Positions 39,671-54,800 are shown, counted from the stretch's first letter. The stretch is 64,000 bases of DNA from Diphasiastrum complanatum (GCA_029204225.1 CM055100.1:59892975-59956974); one strand, 5' to 3'. Notes: generated by a model from the sequence alone, not told the origin. Numbers and translations are program-made.

Positions 39671-41180
39671 AAGGTTGAATCAAATCAAAATGCAGTCTCT
39701 CAGATTTTAGACCTATCCCTATCCTCTTTAAGAGCTTATAACTCTTGATAGACACATCAGATTGATTTGGTTTCAATTTCAATGAAAAGTGCACATCACA
39801 AGCTTTCCATTAAGCTATAAGACCACTATCTTTGAATCTACAAGCAAGGAGATAGAAGGGAATGAAAATATCTGATTTTCACACGTGCGGAATTCCACAA
39901 TTCCGTACTACCACTTTTCAGGTCTGAAAATTCAGTTCCAATCCGATTTGATCCAAACGCACTTCAAAGAAAGGTGAGAAAAAGTGTAAAACTGCTTTTT
40001 TGCTTGATTTAGCTCTCAATTTCTTGTACAATCAGAGATGTTTGGCTCTGATACCATGACAAAATTTTCAGAATTCACACGTGTGGGAAAGATCCACAAG
40101 TATGATAGATCTAATTAAGCTTTACGATTAGCACAATAACCTGATTTTAGATTGATTAGCAAGATCTAGTACAGAAGTTATGGCTTAACCACAATCTAGC
40201 ATGCTAAGCAACAAAGAATGATAGCAATGAATCATAAATGAGCAAAAGTACAAGAAATTAGTGTATCGGCATTAGCCTCAACACGAGTTAGAGAGAGAAA
40301 GATAGAAAGATAACAAACAAAAATTGTGTGAATCCAAAATGGCAAGAGATAGCTACAAAGCTTTGGTTCTTCATAAAAAATTATGAGGAGAGCTACACAT
40401 ATTTATGGAGTTTGAGGTAGCTCGAGGTAGAACCACATCCATCCATCATTTGATGACATCTAACGTGAAAACTAGAGTCTATGTGACATTTGTCACATCT
40501 CATGCATGAATCTCTACCTACTTTTTCCAAGTGTCCTAGTTCTAACTAGAAATGTACAAATCATCATGCATGTGTCCATTTCACTTTGTGCATGCTTTGC
40601 ATGTCACTATGGATCACTTACAATTAATGCATGTGAATTGCCACGAGTTTCTACTAGCATATTTTTGCTAATTCTAAGTCTACAATCTATATGCAAGTTG
40701 TAATCATCAAACTAGATATGTCAAATCCATATATCTCGAGTTCTATCTAGGCCAAACTTGGCATTTGCATTTTTGAACAACATACTTGCATGGTACAATG
40801 TTTGTAGCAAGCCTAAAGTCAAGATGGATTATTTTTTCATTTCAACAAAATATATGTAGGATTTTAAACTATTGGCTTTTGATTATATATGATGCATGTA
40901 GATAATTCGTAAAATTTTGAAATGGAAAGTTCTATCTTGTAGGTGCTCGACCTTTGCAAATTATATAAGTTACACTTGGCTAATTTCTAACCTTATAACA
41001 CATTGTACCATGAAATTAAATGTTGGAGCGAGCAATGTTGATGTCCAAGAAAAATAGCTCAATGCTAATGATCTTTGAAAATTATGATTTTTTTAATAAT
41101 ATGATGAATATAATTTAGCAGATCAAAAATAGTTTTACTTGATGCACTATTCTTTAACAAAGACAGCTACTATAATAAAC
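39671..41180. other. Sequence with a - strand primer-site-like motif
   Basis: At about 40044-40058 the - strand reads TGGTATCAGAGCC directly after an LTR-like end (AAAATTTTGTCA), so sequence to the right of 40059 is probably a decayed - strand 5' LTR. ACACGTGTG-like motifs recur near 39873, 40078 and 41573. No coding match. Confidence 0.4.
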
Positions 41181-41560
41181 GACAGTCTTTGATAGTTGTA
41201 GGATTTTCATCAACTAGGAGCGATGGTGGTGCTACTATGTTTGTCTCTTTCATTAATGACTACTTTAGATTCACATGGATTTATCTCTTATCTTCAAAAG
41301 CTATGATGTTTAACACTTTTGAAGTTCAAAGCTCTTGTAAAAAACTGATTTGGCATCAAGATCAAGGCTTTTGAGGTATGATGGGTGGGGAGTACATCTC
41401 TACAAAGTTTCAAGAGCATTGTGAGCAACTTGGCATCAAGAACTAAATCACATGTGCGTACTTACCTCAACAAAATGGAGGCAAGAGAGTAAGAAGTGCA
41501 AAAGCTATGAGGTTGGATGCATGTATTTCAAAACCATTTTGGGATAAGGCTTCTCACTTT
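41181..41560 (+). mobile_element. Ty1/copia integrase fragment
   Basis: GGATMFVSFINDYFRFTWIY at about 41230, then in another frame RYDGGEYISTKFQEHCEQLG (41376-41440) and a PQQNGGK motif near 41470, correspond to the copia integrase core (D and E residues, then P-Q-x-N-G). Short, with stops, no LTR. Confidence 0.7.
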
Positions 41561-42589
41561 AATGATATTCAGATTTTGACACGTGTGAAATTCACCATAT
41601 ATCAATATCATTATTAGTATATTTCTCATTTATACCCTTGGCATCTTAAAGACACACTAATTCAAAGCCGAATCTGTTAAATTCTGCCATTGCCCTTCAG
41701 ATTTTGCCACGTTTTCAAGATTTTAAATCCCTGCGGTTTACTCCCGCGCTTTCGTCATTTCTCTCTCTCTATCGCTTTCTTGACAAGCAATAACGATTCA
41801 TCGGCATGGGATCCTTTAGAGCCTGCCGCCGTTGGATTTCACAATCAACGTTCAGATCTTGCCACGTTTTCACGATCAACCATTGAAATGAGCCCAAGTG
41901 GCAGTACGCCACGTGGCGAAAATCCTAGTGATTAAGCGAAAGTTATCGGTGCCATTAACCCCCATTGCTTGGCTGCAGCGATGGCGATTTATCGTCTCGA
42001 TAACTTGCGATCCACATCGTTCTTGATAGTATCACTCATTTCCCAGATCTCGTGTTCTTTTCCTTGACGCAGCTTCCTTATCTGCTAATTTTTTTCAGGA
42101 TTTGTTCCTTCGCTGGCATGCCAATCCCTCCTTTGTTTCAACAGAATTGTCGCATAATGTAATTTTCGAGCAAGAATTTCAAGATTTGAAGCATTGATTT
42201 CAATGCTTCGCTCATGAAGGATATCCTTTTGATACCAGTAACTCATGCCATCGAACAGAGGCTGCAATTTTGTGAGCTTCATTAACCTATTAATGGCAGG
42301 TGAACTCTTGAGTAGGTCGTTCTGAACGAGGTGATTAGGCAGTGGTTCACATAACAGATGGATGCAGTTTTCAGGGAACAGTTATGATTAAGCAATCTAG
42401 CAGATGATTGGAGTTTACGCTTTTTGTGTTAGTGCTAAGAAGAGTGAAGTAAAGCTTTCGAGTTGAGAAGAGGGACAAGAGCGCGCAAAAGATTTGCTGG
42501 AAAGATCAAATGAAAGCGAAACTGGTTCCAGTCTGTTTCGCAACTGTGACAGCAGCACCGCAAGGCACTTCGAAATATTGGTGTGAGGA
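41561..42589 (+). other. Possible promoter/5' region of the DPD1-like gene
   Basis: More GC-balanced than its neighbours, with a CT tract at 41760-41775 and a short ATG-started frame at about 41805 (MGSFRACRRWISQS) rich in Arg and Ser. It precedes the candidate first coding exon at 42590. No TATA box or start site can be fixed by eye. Confidence 0.3.
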
Positions 42590-42876
42590 ATGGGTGTCGG
42601 AGGAACGATTGGTACTGCAGGTAAGGGTTTCCGTGGGCCAAAAGGAGCCAAAATGGCATTACATATGGGTATGCATATAAGCCGGCCCTCTGTTGGCAGT
42701 GAACAGATGCTGCTACTATCGAGGAAAACGCATTCCATACTTTCCCCCGCAATTCACCTCTATCCTGCCAAGTGGAACCAAGTATCTCTCCTCATTGTAG
42801 GTCCCACTAGGTTGCGAAGAACAATTCGCCAAGGTTCCTTCCTTTCTAAATTGGCAGAGGAGCAAAAGCATATCAG
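42590..42876 (+). CDS. DPD1: DPD1-like gene, candidate first exon
   Basis: ATG at 42590, or 42656 (MALHMGMHISRPSVGS). The exon ends at AG/GCAAGT, a perfect GC-AG type donor. Splicing there to 49560 restores the exonuclease frame, whereas the nearby GT donor at 42881 gives an early stop. Basic, Ser-rich and poor in acidic residues, like a transit peptide. It could instead be a separate small gene. Confidence 0.45.
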
Positions 42877-45800
42877 GCAAGTAAGACCTTGTAACTTTTA
42901 GCATCAAGCTTTTGGAAGAATAGCCGGAGTCGGAGTCGCCAGTGAGCGAATATGTGTGGCGGCTTGAATGAAGAGCTTATAAGGCTTGTAGAAATAATCT
43001 GTACAGTCTTATGCAGAAGCTGGTTTTCAATGAATCATTTGCTTCTGAATGTCAATAATACATAGGTTTTTTGGAAGATAAGATTGGAGAATCAGAACTT
43101 GTACGGTTGGCTGATCAATTGGCAATTGCACTCAATTAGAGGAATTTTCTGTACCCAAAGAATACAATACAACATTTACACCCGTACAGAGACATTGCAA
43201 AACTTGCTCGTTTAGAGTTTTTGTTAAGACTGGATTCAAAACATGACGCATAATACTAAGAAATTGAAACCTAAAGAACTTGATTGCTGAAATTCAACAT
43301 ACGGAAGCCAATAAGATCATAAATCATCGCATCCACCATATGTAAGAGCTAGGAGAGAGTTAACATTAAGAATGATGAACACAATAAGCAAAAACTTTAA
43401 TTTTCTGTGTGAACTAGAAAATGACCTCTTCTTATTGTTTACATGGCATGTAGATCTGAAACAATCCTGATAGGAAGGACCATTTTACTTGCAATGATTA
43501 CGGATGCCTATAAAATATTTGTAACAGAGAATGTGCTGTTACACTATAGTAGCACTTCCATTTTGCAAGCCTTCAATGAGCTTGCATACATGTTTCACCA
43601 TTAGCTAAGTGGATTACATTGTTGAAATTCCACTGTATAAACTTGGCTCCCACCGTTCAGAATGACTGTATCTCATCTCCATACACTACATTGGCTTCTG
43701 CTTGATTCGCTTGGCTACCTTCCAATGTGATTCGGTAGGTTTACTCATGAATTGACTTGCAATCCCAACCGCATAAGCAGTATTTGGCTTGGGGGTAGTA
43801 AGGTAAATCAGGGTTCTCACTAATTGACGATAGAGAGTCTCATCTACAAATGAAGGACCATCATCTCTTGATGGCTTGTTGCTTGCATCCATGGGTGTGC
43901 TGATTGGCCTGCTTTTTTGGATATTCAATCTCTTCAATATTTTTGTGCATATTTTGCCTGAGCGATAAAAAGACAACGCTTCCCTTTCCAAACCTCAGCT
44001 CCTAGGCAATAGTGTAGCAAACCCAAATCATTCATCTAAACTCACAAGAAGGATTTCTCTTAACACAAACAATGTGTTTCTTATTGCTTCCTGTGATGAG
44101 TAAGTCATCCACATTGGCATGAAACTGGGTCTTATAGACCCACTTGCAACCTACTGGTTGCTTCCCTTCTGGCATTGCCACCATTGCTCTCCCTACCAAA
44201 TCACGTAAAACAAAATCTTATTTCACCTTTCCTTGTAATTAATGGTATGATGATGAATGTAGACGTTCTCATCTACTCATCACCCACACTTAAACCTTCT
44301 CCCACATATCTTCTTCATGATGTTAAGAAATACATGAAAGCCAAAACAAGAGACTCCTTGACCTCTTAACTCTTCATCAGAATCCTTCTGGCATGAATCC
44401 CTTGGATGCACACCTCCTCCTCCCTTGATTGACCCTGCACGTGGACCCAATATGCCACCAATCTATACATTGTTCTCACGACACCTGATTTCGTTGTCCT
44501 CTTTATTCACAGTGCAGATGGTTATGATGCTATTGATAGGCTGAAACGTAAGTGTGCTCGAGATATTGAAGACCTCGAAGTTGAACTTCTCATCCATGGT
44601 CGGAAAACTATCATGCCATCATGATTGGACATGTTATGGCTAAGGTTTATGTTTGATTCTATCCTTCATGCAATAGTGAGTAGAGACTCGAGAGGCTAAG
44701 TCTTGTTAGTTACATGCTATTGTACACACTCATTCATGCAGTGCCAGATTCTTACCTTGGATGATCAGTTGTTGGAGATCATATCAGCGTATACGTACCT
44801 GGGAGTTGTACTCTTTGGTCCCATCTTTACACGAGACTAACTACCACTTGTTGGCTCGGGAAGGGCCAGTCCTCTCTTGTCTAGATGGAGTGGCTTTGTT
44901 TTAGATGACACGTGTGATCCATAGAGTAAATGTCACCTTTTTGACACTTCAGTTACACCTACTACCATGTATGCAGTCTTATTGGACTCAACCTCGGATT
45001 GGGCCAAATTATCATATCTCTAGGTATCTATGCTATCACATGCAATTTGTGGTAAACCCTCAGTCTTTCACATTTTATGAATTTGTTGTGCCTTCCATTC
45101 AGCTTGAGGCCATCTTCAGATTGTTCATAATAAATCAACAGGTTATATCCTTCAGTGTGCGGCAGATACTAATATGGGTAGATATCCTTGGCTGGCATTT
45201 ACCTCTATTTGAGCACTTTTTGAGTAGGCTATTAGTCGTCCTGGTTTGCTGGGCTCACAATAGTATTCTGCTGATTTTTTTATAGAGCATATGTTCTATT
45301 CATCAAGCTGCTGGACACATTTTTTGGATTTAGATGCATCCAACCTTCCTACACTTCTGGCCTAGTTGTACCTTGGATTCTATCATAGCCTCGGGATTGT
45401 AATAGGATAGTTTACTCCACCAGCTACAGTCAGAGGTTGGTTGCTTTCAGGCGGTTCCATGTGAGGACAAGATTTGTTAGATGTATTCCATGTAGTCGAC
45501 AAAGACACAAGAGCATTTTATCTTTCAATGCTCTTTCTGCTATGAGATTTGAGAGAGGTACCATTGCCTTTTTTGAAACCAACTAGTGACCTTGTGATCT
45601 TTGATGGCCTATGAGGACCCGAGATGTGTTGCGTTGATGATCAAAGAGATGTTCTAGTTGAGGCGTACCACATGCTCCAGTAGTATTGCTAGGGGATAGA
45701 GTCTGCTGCCACCATCCATCACCTTATACTTCTCTTGTTACCACTTATGAGCAATGAATAACTCATAGGACGAGGCAGAGGTTCCAGAAAAGTTAAGAGA

Positions 45801-48800
45801 GCAAGAAGCACATTATGTTAGGATTAGGGGTATAACCGACACTCAAAGATGAAATGCAAAGTGTCAGAAATTTTACTCCTTGTATCATTATTTATAGTTG
45901 TACATGACAATTGTACATTTGTAATTATTGGAATGGTTCAGCACTGGCCTGTGATGACCATTGTAATTAAGTTGTAATTAGTTTGTGCTGGACCTCAAGA
46001 GTCGTGCTTAGCTTTGGCATCGTGTACTGGGTCATTTACCAACACTAGTTGGATTGACCTCCTAAAAAGTAGGAGAGTTGACTAGTCAAGAGGACGTGCC
46101 ACATGCTCAGTGGGGCACTTGGTCCAGTGTACGAGTGACACATGTCGGATGGTCCTCTCAGTGTCAAGCGATGCTTGAGGATTGGGATATGAGAGCCCAT
46201 GAAAGGCATTCCTATCACTTTTTGTGCAGCAAAGGTTGGAAGGAGGCGTAACAAGTAGGTCCCACAGTGTTGTGAGGGCATCATATTTGCTGTTTGAAGG
46301 AAATCAATAAAGTTTTCTACTTTGCACATTTCCTGTTGTTTGATGGTTGATTGGTAAGTTTAGATTGAGAGTATGACAACAAGAGGCACATAGTTTCTTG
46401 GATGCTACACTTGGACATCAGAGTTAGAGCATTGATGGTGCTTGGAGGACAAAGAAAGATACTGGTTACCTGTTTTACTTCTTTAGAAGAATGTAGATTG
46501 GTGCTACGCGTTAAGGCCAGACTCACAGGAACACAAAGATATGATCTCACTTATATGCAAGCTGAAGAACGAAGGAAAGCCTTCCATGAAGCTCGCAAAA
46601 TGGGTAGGATTCCTATCTACAAAGATGGGCAAGTGAAGTATATTGACATCAAGTGGAGATAGGTACTTGGGGTCCCTGGTCACGGGAGCCCCTTGTGCCC
46701 CCCCTTCCACATAAGTTGAGGATTGGAGTTTTGAATCACAATGGGATTCACTCATCATCGGGGGCTGAAGATTTATTAGACTTCATCACACAAGTGGATA
46801 TATTACTGTTCATGGAGACGCAGTAGAGCCGTGAAAGAGGTTTACTTGAGCTTCCTGGGTTCAAATGGTATTCAACATATAAAGCAGAGACACGATCAAC
46901 GAGTCACATAGGTTCATGTGGAGTGGCATGCTTATATGCAAAGATTTTATAGTTGGTTCTTGATTTCAGTAATGAAAAATTAAATGTGCACAATACATTT
47001 GGATTTGCCATTGGACAGGGTGTTGAGTTGGATAGGGATTCCTTTACAGCAGTATGTTGCTTTCCTCCTAAGGTGCTCTCAATTGCCGATTGTACCGACT
47101 CTTCGTATGCCAATCTATAACCAGATATCATTTGTTAGTCAATTAGGAGACATATAGTATTGATTGGCGATTTCAACACTAGAACTACTTCTCGTCAATT
47201 AGGTATCATATTCTAAGAATTTATCTTCTGAATGTTTAGAATATTCACTAATAGAAGGTATCTAAATTCCAGAACATTTCAGGTTTATCATACTATGTTT
47301 AGAACATTATAGAAAATTTGAATTGAGACATTTTAGAACTTTCTAGAACATTTTAGAAAATTCCTAGGAACAGGTCCGTACCGTTCCTAAGGAACGGTTC
47401 TTTAGGAATCTGAACTGTTCCTTAGCCGTGGTATTCAAACCATTCCGTAGCTATTGCGAATGCTAGAATGATTTGCCAGAACACGTTGCTAGAACTGATT
47501 TGGTAGAACGGGTTGCCAAAACGATTTCAAATGTCAGAACGGGTTGCATGCGAAAACAATCTACCAAAACGGGTTGCCAAGACGATTTCGTTCAGCGATC
47601 AACGGATTTCCTCCCTTGGAAGTTGGCTTCCCTTCCCATCGTCCTTGGTCTAAATCGTCCTCGCCTAGATCTATTTAGCAACTTGTACGACTTGCGATTG
47701 CCATAACCGTCACCAACAAGTTGTCCAGGCAAACAGCCATTCACGCCATCTCCTTCGTGATGTCAGACGTACATATCACCGTATTCTTCTCACTAAAACC
47801 ATTAGATCATATCATTACTCTCAGATGCATTATTGAGTAGGCTTGGAATAGACGAGAGACAATTTATTGTTGCTTTGTGGACTTCAAGATAGTCGGCCCT
47901 TGCTTATTTAGAGGTTGCATGACTTAGGCTTTTCTATAGATACCATATTGGCAGGGATCGTAGAGTTTGGGGTTGTGTTAAGAGCGAGTTAAGACTTTTG
48001 ATCTAGTCCGGAGCACCATTGGGGTGATACAGGGATGCTCCCTTTTACCTACTCTCTTTGGTTTTTATATTGATGAGCTCGAGGAGGTTGTTGGTCAGGA
48101 TGGAGGTTTGGGTTGTAGCCTTGGGGATATTCTACTTGCCATACTACTATATGTTGACGTGGGTCTATTCTCATCGACTAGAGAGGGGCTTCAAAGAACC
48201 TTGAATAGTTTGCACACTTTTTGCACTAGATGGGGATTGAGGGTAAATATCTCAAAGACCAAAGTCATGGTCTTCAACACTTCTAGAGCCTCATGTAGAG
48301 ACATGAGCTTTTAGATGGCCAGCCTTTGGAGGATGTGGTTTCACCCTACGCCTATCTAGGTGTACTGTTCAGTGGTCCTATCTTCAGTATGTGGCATGCT
48401 TCTTTGGACCAGTTGGAGCAATTCTATTTTAGGACATATATTCTAGTAAGTGTTGACTTTTCGATACGACGATCGGTCCTACAACATTGTATGCAGCTGG
48501 CCATGGGCAGATTTGGAATAAGATGATGAGGATGCAAATACTCTTACATTTGACCATCGTTGAAGTTCACCTTGCATGTAGGTTCCATTTTAACACTTTT
48601 TTTCTAGGATTATTTCATACTATTTAGTTCAACCACATCTAAATAGAATTTAAGCTATGTAAAATCAGGTAAAACTAACATATATATGAATCATGGAGCT
48701 ATTGTTTTATTTATAGATGAATTTTCATGTCTAAATCATAGTTGCAGCTGAACCACAAGTGTTTCAGACATTGGAATGCTGTTCGGAACACTTATTTTAC

Positions 48801-51800
48801 CCGAAAACTCTTAAATAACCAGTAAAAACAAATTAAAAAACCAAAGGCACCAATAAAAATCTGTAAAGACCAATAAAAGCAGAAAAAGAAATTGGCAACA
48901 ATCCAAGAAACCCTAATCAGGTCCTTGGAACTCGTTGTTCAAATATGCAAGATCAACTGACCTTAAGCTTAAAAACAAAGATATTACTGTATGTGACAGT
49001 GGTTGTGTTGAGCCCTTCCTTGAGGCTTCCATTTTAGTTTAGATTCAAAGCATTTTCTGGCTCTAGTTCATGCCTGACATACTTAGAAAACTCATCCACT
49101 ATGAATATGATGTAGAAGTGCTAGAATACAACATCTTTTGGCCATTCCAAAGATTTGCTAATCTTGCTCTATCAAGACTCTTGATTTGAAAGATTGCTTG
49201 TGTTCGAGGGTTTCTTGCAATAGTATGAAAATCGCATGGCTTTTTGATTCGTGCTGGTCAGTTTCTTAAAACCAAAAGCAGCTGAAAGTACTATCAAATT
49301 CTTACTAACATGCTTCCAGAAGACTAAATTAAGCAAATTAACCTGTACACTATTTAGATGGCTGCTTGCAAAAGATAATAAGACTGTATTCTTGGGATAT
49401 GTGTTAGCTTACTCTTTTTCAAATCAAATACGATTACTCTGTTTTTGTGGGTAAGTGTGTAGCTCGCCATGATTTGCTAACTAGTGTCTTGTTAAGGAAG
49501 TAACTTTGTAGTTCTATAAAACTTTCTATTGTTATTTCATAATAGAAGTTTTGCTTCAGGGTTCAACAGTATCATTACGCAGCCGAAAAAAGTGTGAAAA
49601 AGAAAGGAAGGATGTCAGTCTCCATAGGGTCAATTGTCACTCTTGGAGCTGTTATAAGGTTTAAATTTCCCTTAATAGTGCCGAAAAGATTTTTGGGACA
49701 ATTGTCTTCTATTTGCTGTCTCACCTTGTTAAGCTCCCACTCACAGGCGGCTAAGGAAGTAAGTAGATATCCCGATGCTGTTAAAAAACAGCATGTTGCT
49801 ACTGTTTATTCTGATACCTCAAACACTAAAACAGCTAAAAGTGAGACCATCAAAGCTACTGAGAAATTTCTGCAGGATGAGAAATTGCCAAGAAGTTCTG
49901 GATCAGTGGTTGATCAGAGTTTCTCACTAGCCGAGAAAGATAGGGAAATTTTGAAAGGAAGTCATTCATTACAAGAAGACAGTAATAGGGACAGGCTTGT
50001 TCAAGAGAGTTGTGTAATTGATAAAATAAGTGACTCATCCTCCAAATTTGGAAGTTTATCAGGTAAGATTACATGTGCTCCAGTTGAAGACGATGGAGGT
50101 TTGACAGATGGTACAGTGAGCTGCTCTGCTTGCACTGCTCCAGAACCGAAGTCAGAGGTTACAATCATTGCTTTTGACATTGAAACCACCGGATTAAAAT
50201 TGTCAGATGACCGAATCATTGAATTTGCAGCTCGTGATCTTGCGGGAGGGAAATGTAGTACTCTTCAAACTCTTGTTAATCCTGGGCAAAAGGTGCCATA
50301 TTCAGTGACACTTGTACATGGGATAAAAGATGAAATGGTCAACAGAACTGATGTCCCAAGGTGAGAGAGGATGAAGATAGTCTGTGTATTTTTTGATTGC
50401 ATGGGATGCTAAATTCATAACTTTCTCTGAACCCTCATGACTTGTCCTATACACATTCAACATTTCAATCTAACTAAGCTATCTTTATCAGAACTTATCT
50501 GGATTCAGCCTTTCTCTTTACTCTGAGATCTATGTTTCCTTAAATTGCATGGGTGAAGTGTGGAAGTGCTTTTTGTACAGTCGGTCTTGGAATCAGTGTG
50601 GCCCATATGGTCTTCTGATTCAATATGACTGCTGAATGTGAATGCATCTGAACTCTTAAGACTATTGATTGTGTTCATTCCACCATGTTGATATGCTATC
50701 TTGACAGTTGGAGGGAAGTTGCAATTGCTATTCTACAGTTTGTAGAGATTCGCAGAAAAGGTGGACCTGTGATTTTAGTTGCACATAATGGAAAACGCTT
50801 TGATGTTCCTTTTATCATGAAGGAGTTCCATGATTGTTCAATGGAGGTTCCCTCTTGGTGGTATTTTGTTGATTCGTTGTCATTAGCACGGGAAGTTATG
50901 AAAGCAAATGGTAAGCTCTTGTTATTTTTCTCCGTACAAGCTGTAATTGCAGACTCACTCTGTTTTGGTTGGTGACATCTTATAGTTTGTAGCAACAATC
51001 AGCTTCCTAATTCTGAAAATCTAGTCACTTCCTAAGCTTTTATATATTTCACAAAGGTCATGAGTTTAGTCCTATAAAAGCAAGGGACTGTAATATCAAA
51101 AAGGTAATCTTAGTCCACTGCCTTACTTTAGGTCATTTCAACAAACTCACTGTGTAGTATTTCATTCAGTATAATTTTCTTTTAGTCAATTGAACATGAC
51201 TAGTAGTCATTTTTAGTTTCTTTGATGTGTATTGAAGCAGAGATATTGCTGTCAAGATTTAAATGACATACAATTCACACAAGATTGAATGATCCAATTC
51301 ACATGCGATCCAGGAGATCATGCTCATGTAGCCCAAGTCTGATGCAATTGTGAGGGTAAAAACCAAGATTAGGCTGAACTTTCCATGCAAGATCCAAAGT
51401 AGGCCAAGTTTCCTGCAAGTGTGAGGCCAAGATCCAAGAATAGGGTGAGTTTTCCATGCAAGATCCAAAGTAGGCCAAGTTTTCATGCAACAGGGATTGC
51501 AGGCAGAGTTTCATGCAAATGAGAGGCTGCCTCAACTATGAGAGTATGGCCTTCAATTAGTACTCCTCATATATGTCCTTTTCCATTACTCTCATGTTGA
51601 TGTTCACAAGCTTATCATTTGACTTGCCCTTCTGATCCAACATTTTGCCAATAGTCTTAGATTGTAGGATGGGCTGAGGGATACACTTCGCCAACTATCA
51701 GGGACCATCATTTGTGTTAACATTAATTTATTCGATTTTGATGGTTGTTTAACATTGTCGTGCCAATCTGCTTTTAGAAATGTTTGTGATCTATTGTGAA

Positions 51801-54800
51801 ATAATAAAGAGGAATGATCACTAAAGAGAAATTTGAAGTGGAAAATGAAAATTGGGGATTCTTTCAAGAACGTAAAAATTGTAAAAAGTCATTCATGGCA
51901 CTTTCTGACTCTAAAGACCTAACAACTATAGTGAGCTGTACCTGACCTCTTTCTTCAAAAAAGAGCTTTGATGCCAAGTTATGAGCAATTAATCATAACA
52001 GAACATAGACAGAGCGAGGACAATGCAAGTATATTGATAAATTATTGAAGAATAATCATAATCAGGTGGAAAACAATGATCTCCACAACTATCTATCAAA
52101 TCCAAGCTTAATATGTTGATCCAATCGAGCTAGTTGATGCTGAAGTAAGCTGAGCTAACTAAACTAAGAGCAAAGCATCTCTCATCAAGCAACCACCGAG
52201 AATGAGGCCTTGAGGCCTGTTTATGCTCTATGTGGACCCATGAGTTAGGGTTAGGCTGCGTCTATGTTGATACCCAATAATGACGAAATGACCAATTATG
52301 TGTATAATAGATGCCAACTAGAAATGTATGACCCACGTGCTCAAACCATGGGGTCCTCTTATATAATTAATAATAAGTGTGTAGGCCCATGGTATGTGAT
52401 GTCCATGTGTATGACATTTTGTACTTAAATTATGCTAGTTTTACCAGAATGCACTAACAAATGAAGTGATTTTAAAGATGTACACGTTTTGACAAACATC
52501 CCTGACTGAACTCCAACATAAAACACTCCAACATTTTCAGCCTGTCGTTCCCAGGAACAGAGTTACAGTTTTGAACGTCACATTTCAATTAACTTTGAGA
52601 ATTGTAGTTGATAATCAGATTTATGTGCACACTTCTAATACGTTAGCAAATGTAGATATTTTACTTTTTTTGATAGGGTTTTTTTTATCTGCTCCTAAAA
52701 GCAGAAGATATACACTTTTTTGGCATATTAGACTGAATACGCTTTGGAGTACCTCTGAATCACTGATAATATAATGTTCAACACTGGGTTTGCAGGTTCA
52801 AAATTTACCACATTGAAGCTTTCCTCCCTACATGAATACTATGGACTTCCTTCACAGGGGCGAGCTCACAGAGCAATGGCAGATGTGCATATGCTTGCAT
52901 CCGTTTTTGGAATGTTAATGAAAGATCTTCAACTACCCGTATCTGGATTATTAGAAAGGGCTTTCAAAGCTGAGGATATTATGCTGAAAATTGTCAAAAC
53001 AGGTGTTCCATTACCAAGTGTGGACCATTTGCAAGAGAAACTTCAGGAAGAGCTGCAATCTCTCTCTTTGACAGATGAAGATGATACAGCATGTTCCAAT
53101 GTAGAAGACGATGATGATTTAATTGAAGTCAACGTGGCAAGATTGAATGAAAGTGGAAACGATGCTTCAGTTCCTTGGGAGGATAGTCAGATGGACAATT
53201 TGGATAAGGAAATTACAGGAAAAGATTGTCTGCAACTTGTCCAAGGCATTTCTGAAAATGTTGAAGTTAACGAAAGTGGGTTCTCTGTTGAGGGGGAAAA
53301 GTCGCTATCCTTGTCAACCTACCCTCAAGTTGATAAGCTTCAACCATTGATCATATCACATACGATTCAGACAGAAGATAAGCATCAGAATAAGTCTATT
53401 GACTTGCCAAAAACGCAACCAGATGAGATGGCCTTGTTCTTGGACTCAGAAAATGTTGACTCAGATCCTGTTTGCACGGGAATGAGACAACTAGAAGGCG
53501 GTAGCATGAACATTTGGACAGAAACAGAGATTAAAGTCTTGACCTCTATTTCTGAGTCTTCAACAGATGTTGACAGTCCTCTAGAGAAAGCCTTGCTCTT
53601 TGACAATGTTAAAATTGCAGGGGCGGACAGGGCTAATATCTCTAAATGCTTCATAAAGAGCTTATCTGCTTCAAATGAATGGGCATTGCATACCAGCTCC
53701 GTAGACACCTCATTGTTAAGTCCAATGATGAAGCAGCATGTAGAAATGAAGCGGCAAAGGCCAGAGTTTATGCTTCTTTCTAGAGTCGGTGACTTCTATG
53801 AGGTAAATAAGCGAAAGACAATCAGATTGATGATTTCAGTTGACCTGTGTTCTAAATCTATTCAATGGAACTTTGCATAGGATGTAGGTATGAAATCGAG
53901 GCAGCTTGAAATCTTTTTTTTTCCTGCGATGTAAGTGTAGTCCCAGAAGGCAAGCCCCTCAGAAGAAAAGCAGTCATGGTCAAGCTGCATTGCTATTTAT
54001 GCCACAAGGCTCAAAATGGACCTCTCAATTGGACATAGGTGGAGCATACCATTTCTATGTACTATAATGGAGGACTTGTGTGATGATCATTGAGCCTATA
54101 GTCGATGTTGTTAATATGTTATTGAGGGTAATAGATGACAAAGATATTCAAAGTATGCCAAGACGACATCTTGGTGCCTATCTTTCTTTTCCCCCCAAAA
54201 AAATTCGGGACTCAACATCGGGTTGAGGAGAGCTTGTTGTGATTGACCTATGGTCCTAAGCTCCGCTTCAACTCGTTCATGTTCAGATTGCTTGTTAACA
54301 TTCTGTAGTTGGAGTGAATTGATGGTGCGCACCATTTCCTCCAAATTGGCTGTTGCCGGGTCCGAGGAAGTGGAGCCCGAGTTTCTTCCATAGGTGCATC
54401 CATGACTAAAGAGGTGGGTGTAGCAAAAAACTAGAGGAAAAATGGAGTCCGTAGGTGCAAAAACGGGCTCAAACAAGGATACGTAGGCTTAGAGGCCTTA
54501 AGTAGCATAAACTTGAGAACTAACTTTTGCAAATGAAAAAGAGAATGGGCTGGGTCCAAGAGTGCGACCCCTCATCCCCTTGCAAGCACCTCAAACTCCT
54601 GAACATGCAAAAAAGGATAGTTGGGGGCCTTGTGGGTATCCATCTATACGTCCTTCCACCTTAGGGGATTAGTGGTGGCCTATAAGGCCGCCATTCCCAC
54701 TCTTCTCTCCTACGTACCTCCTCTGAGGGATGTGCACTCTCCCTTGGAGCTTGTAGGTACACAATATGGAGGGAAGAGGAAGTGGCACGGCTTTTTGACA

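Noticed and set aside
42415-42752. Overlapping - strand frames of about 105 codons near 42.4-42.75 kb
   Set aside because: Cys/Ser/Leu-rich translations with no family match. The + strand reading has an ATG, transit-like composition and a splice donor that fits the exonuclease frame.
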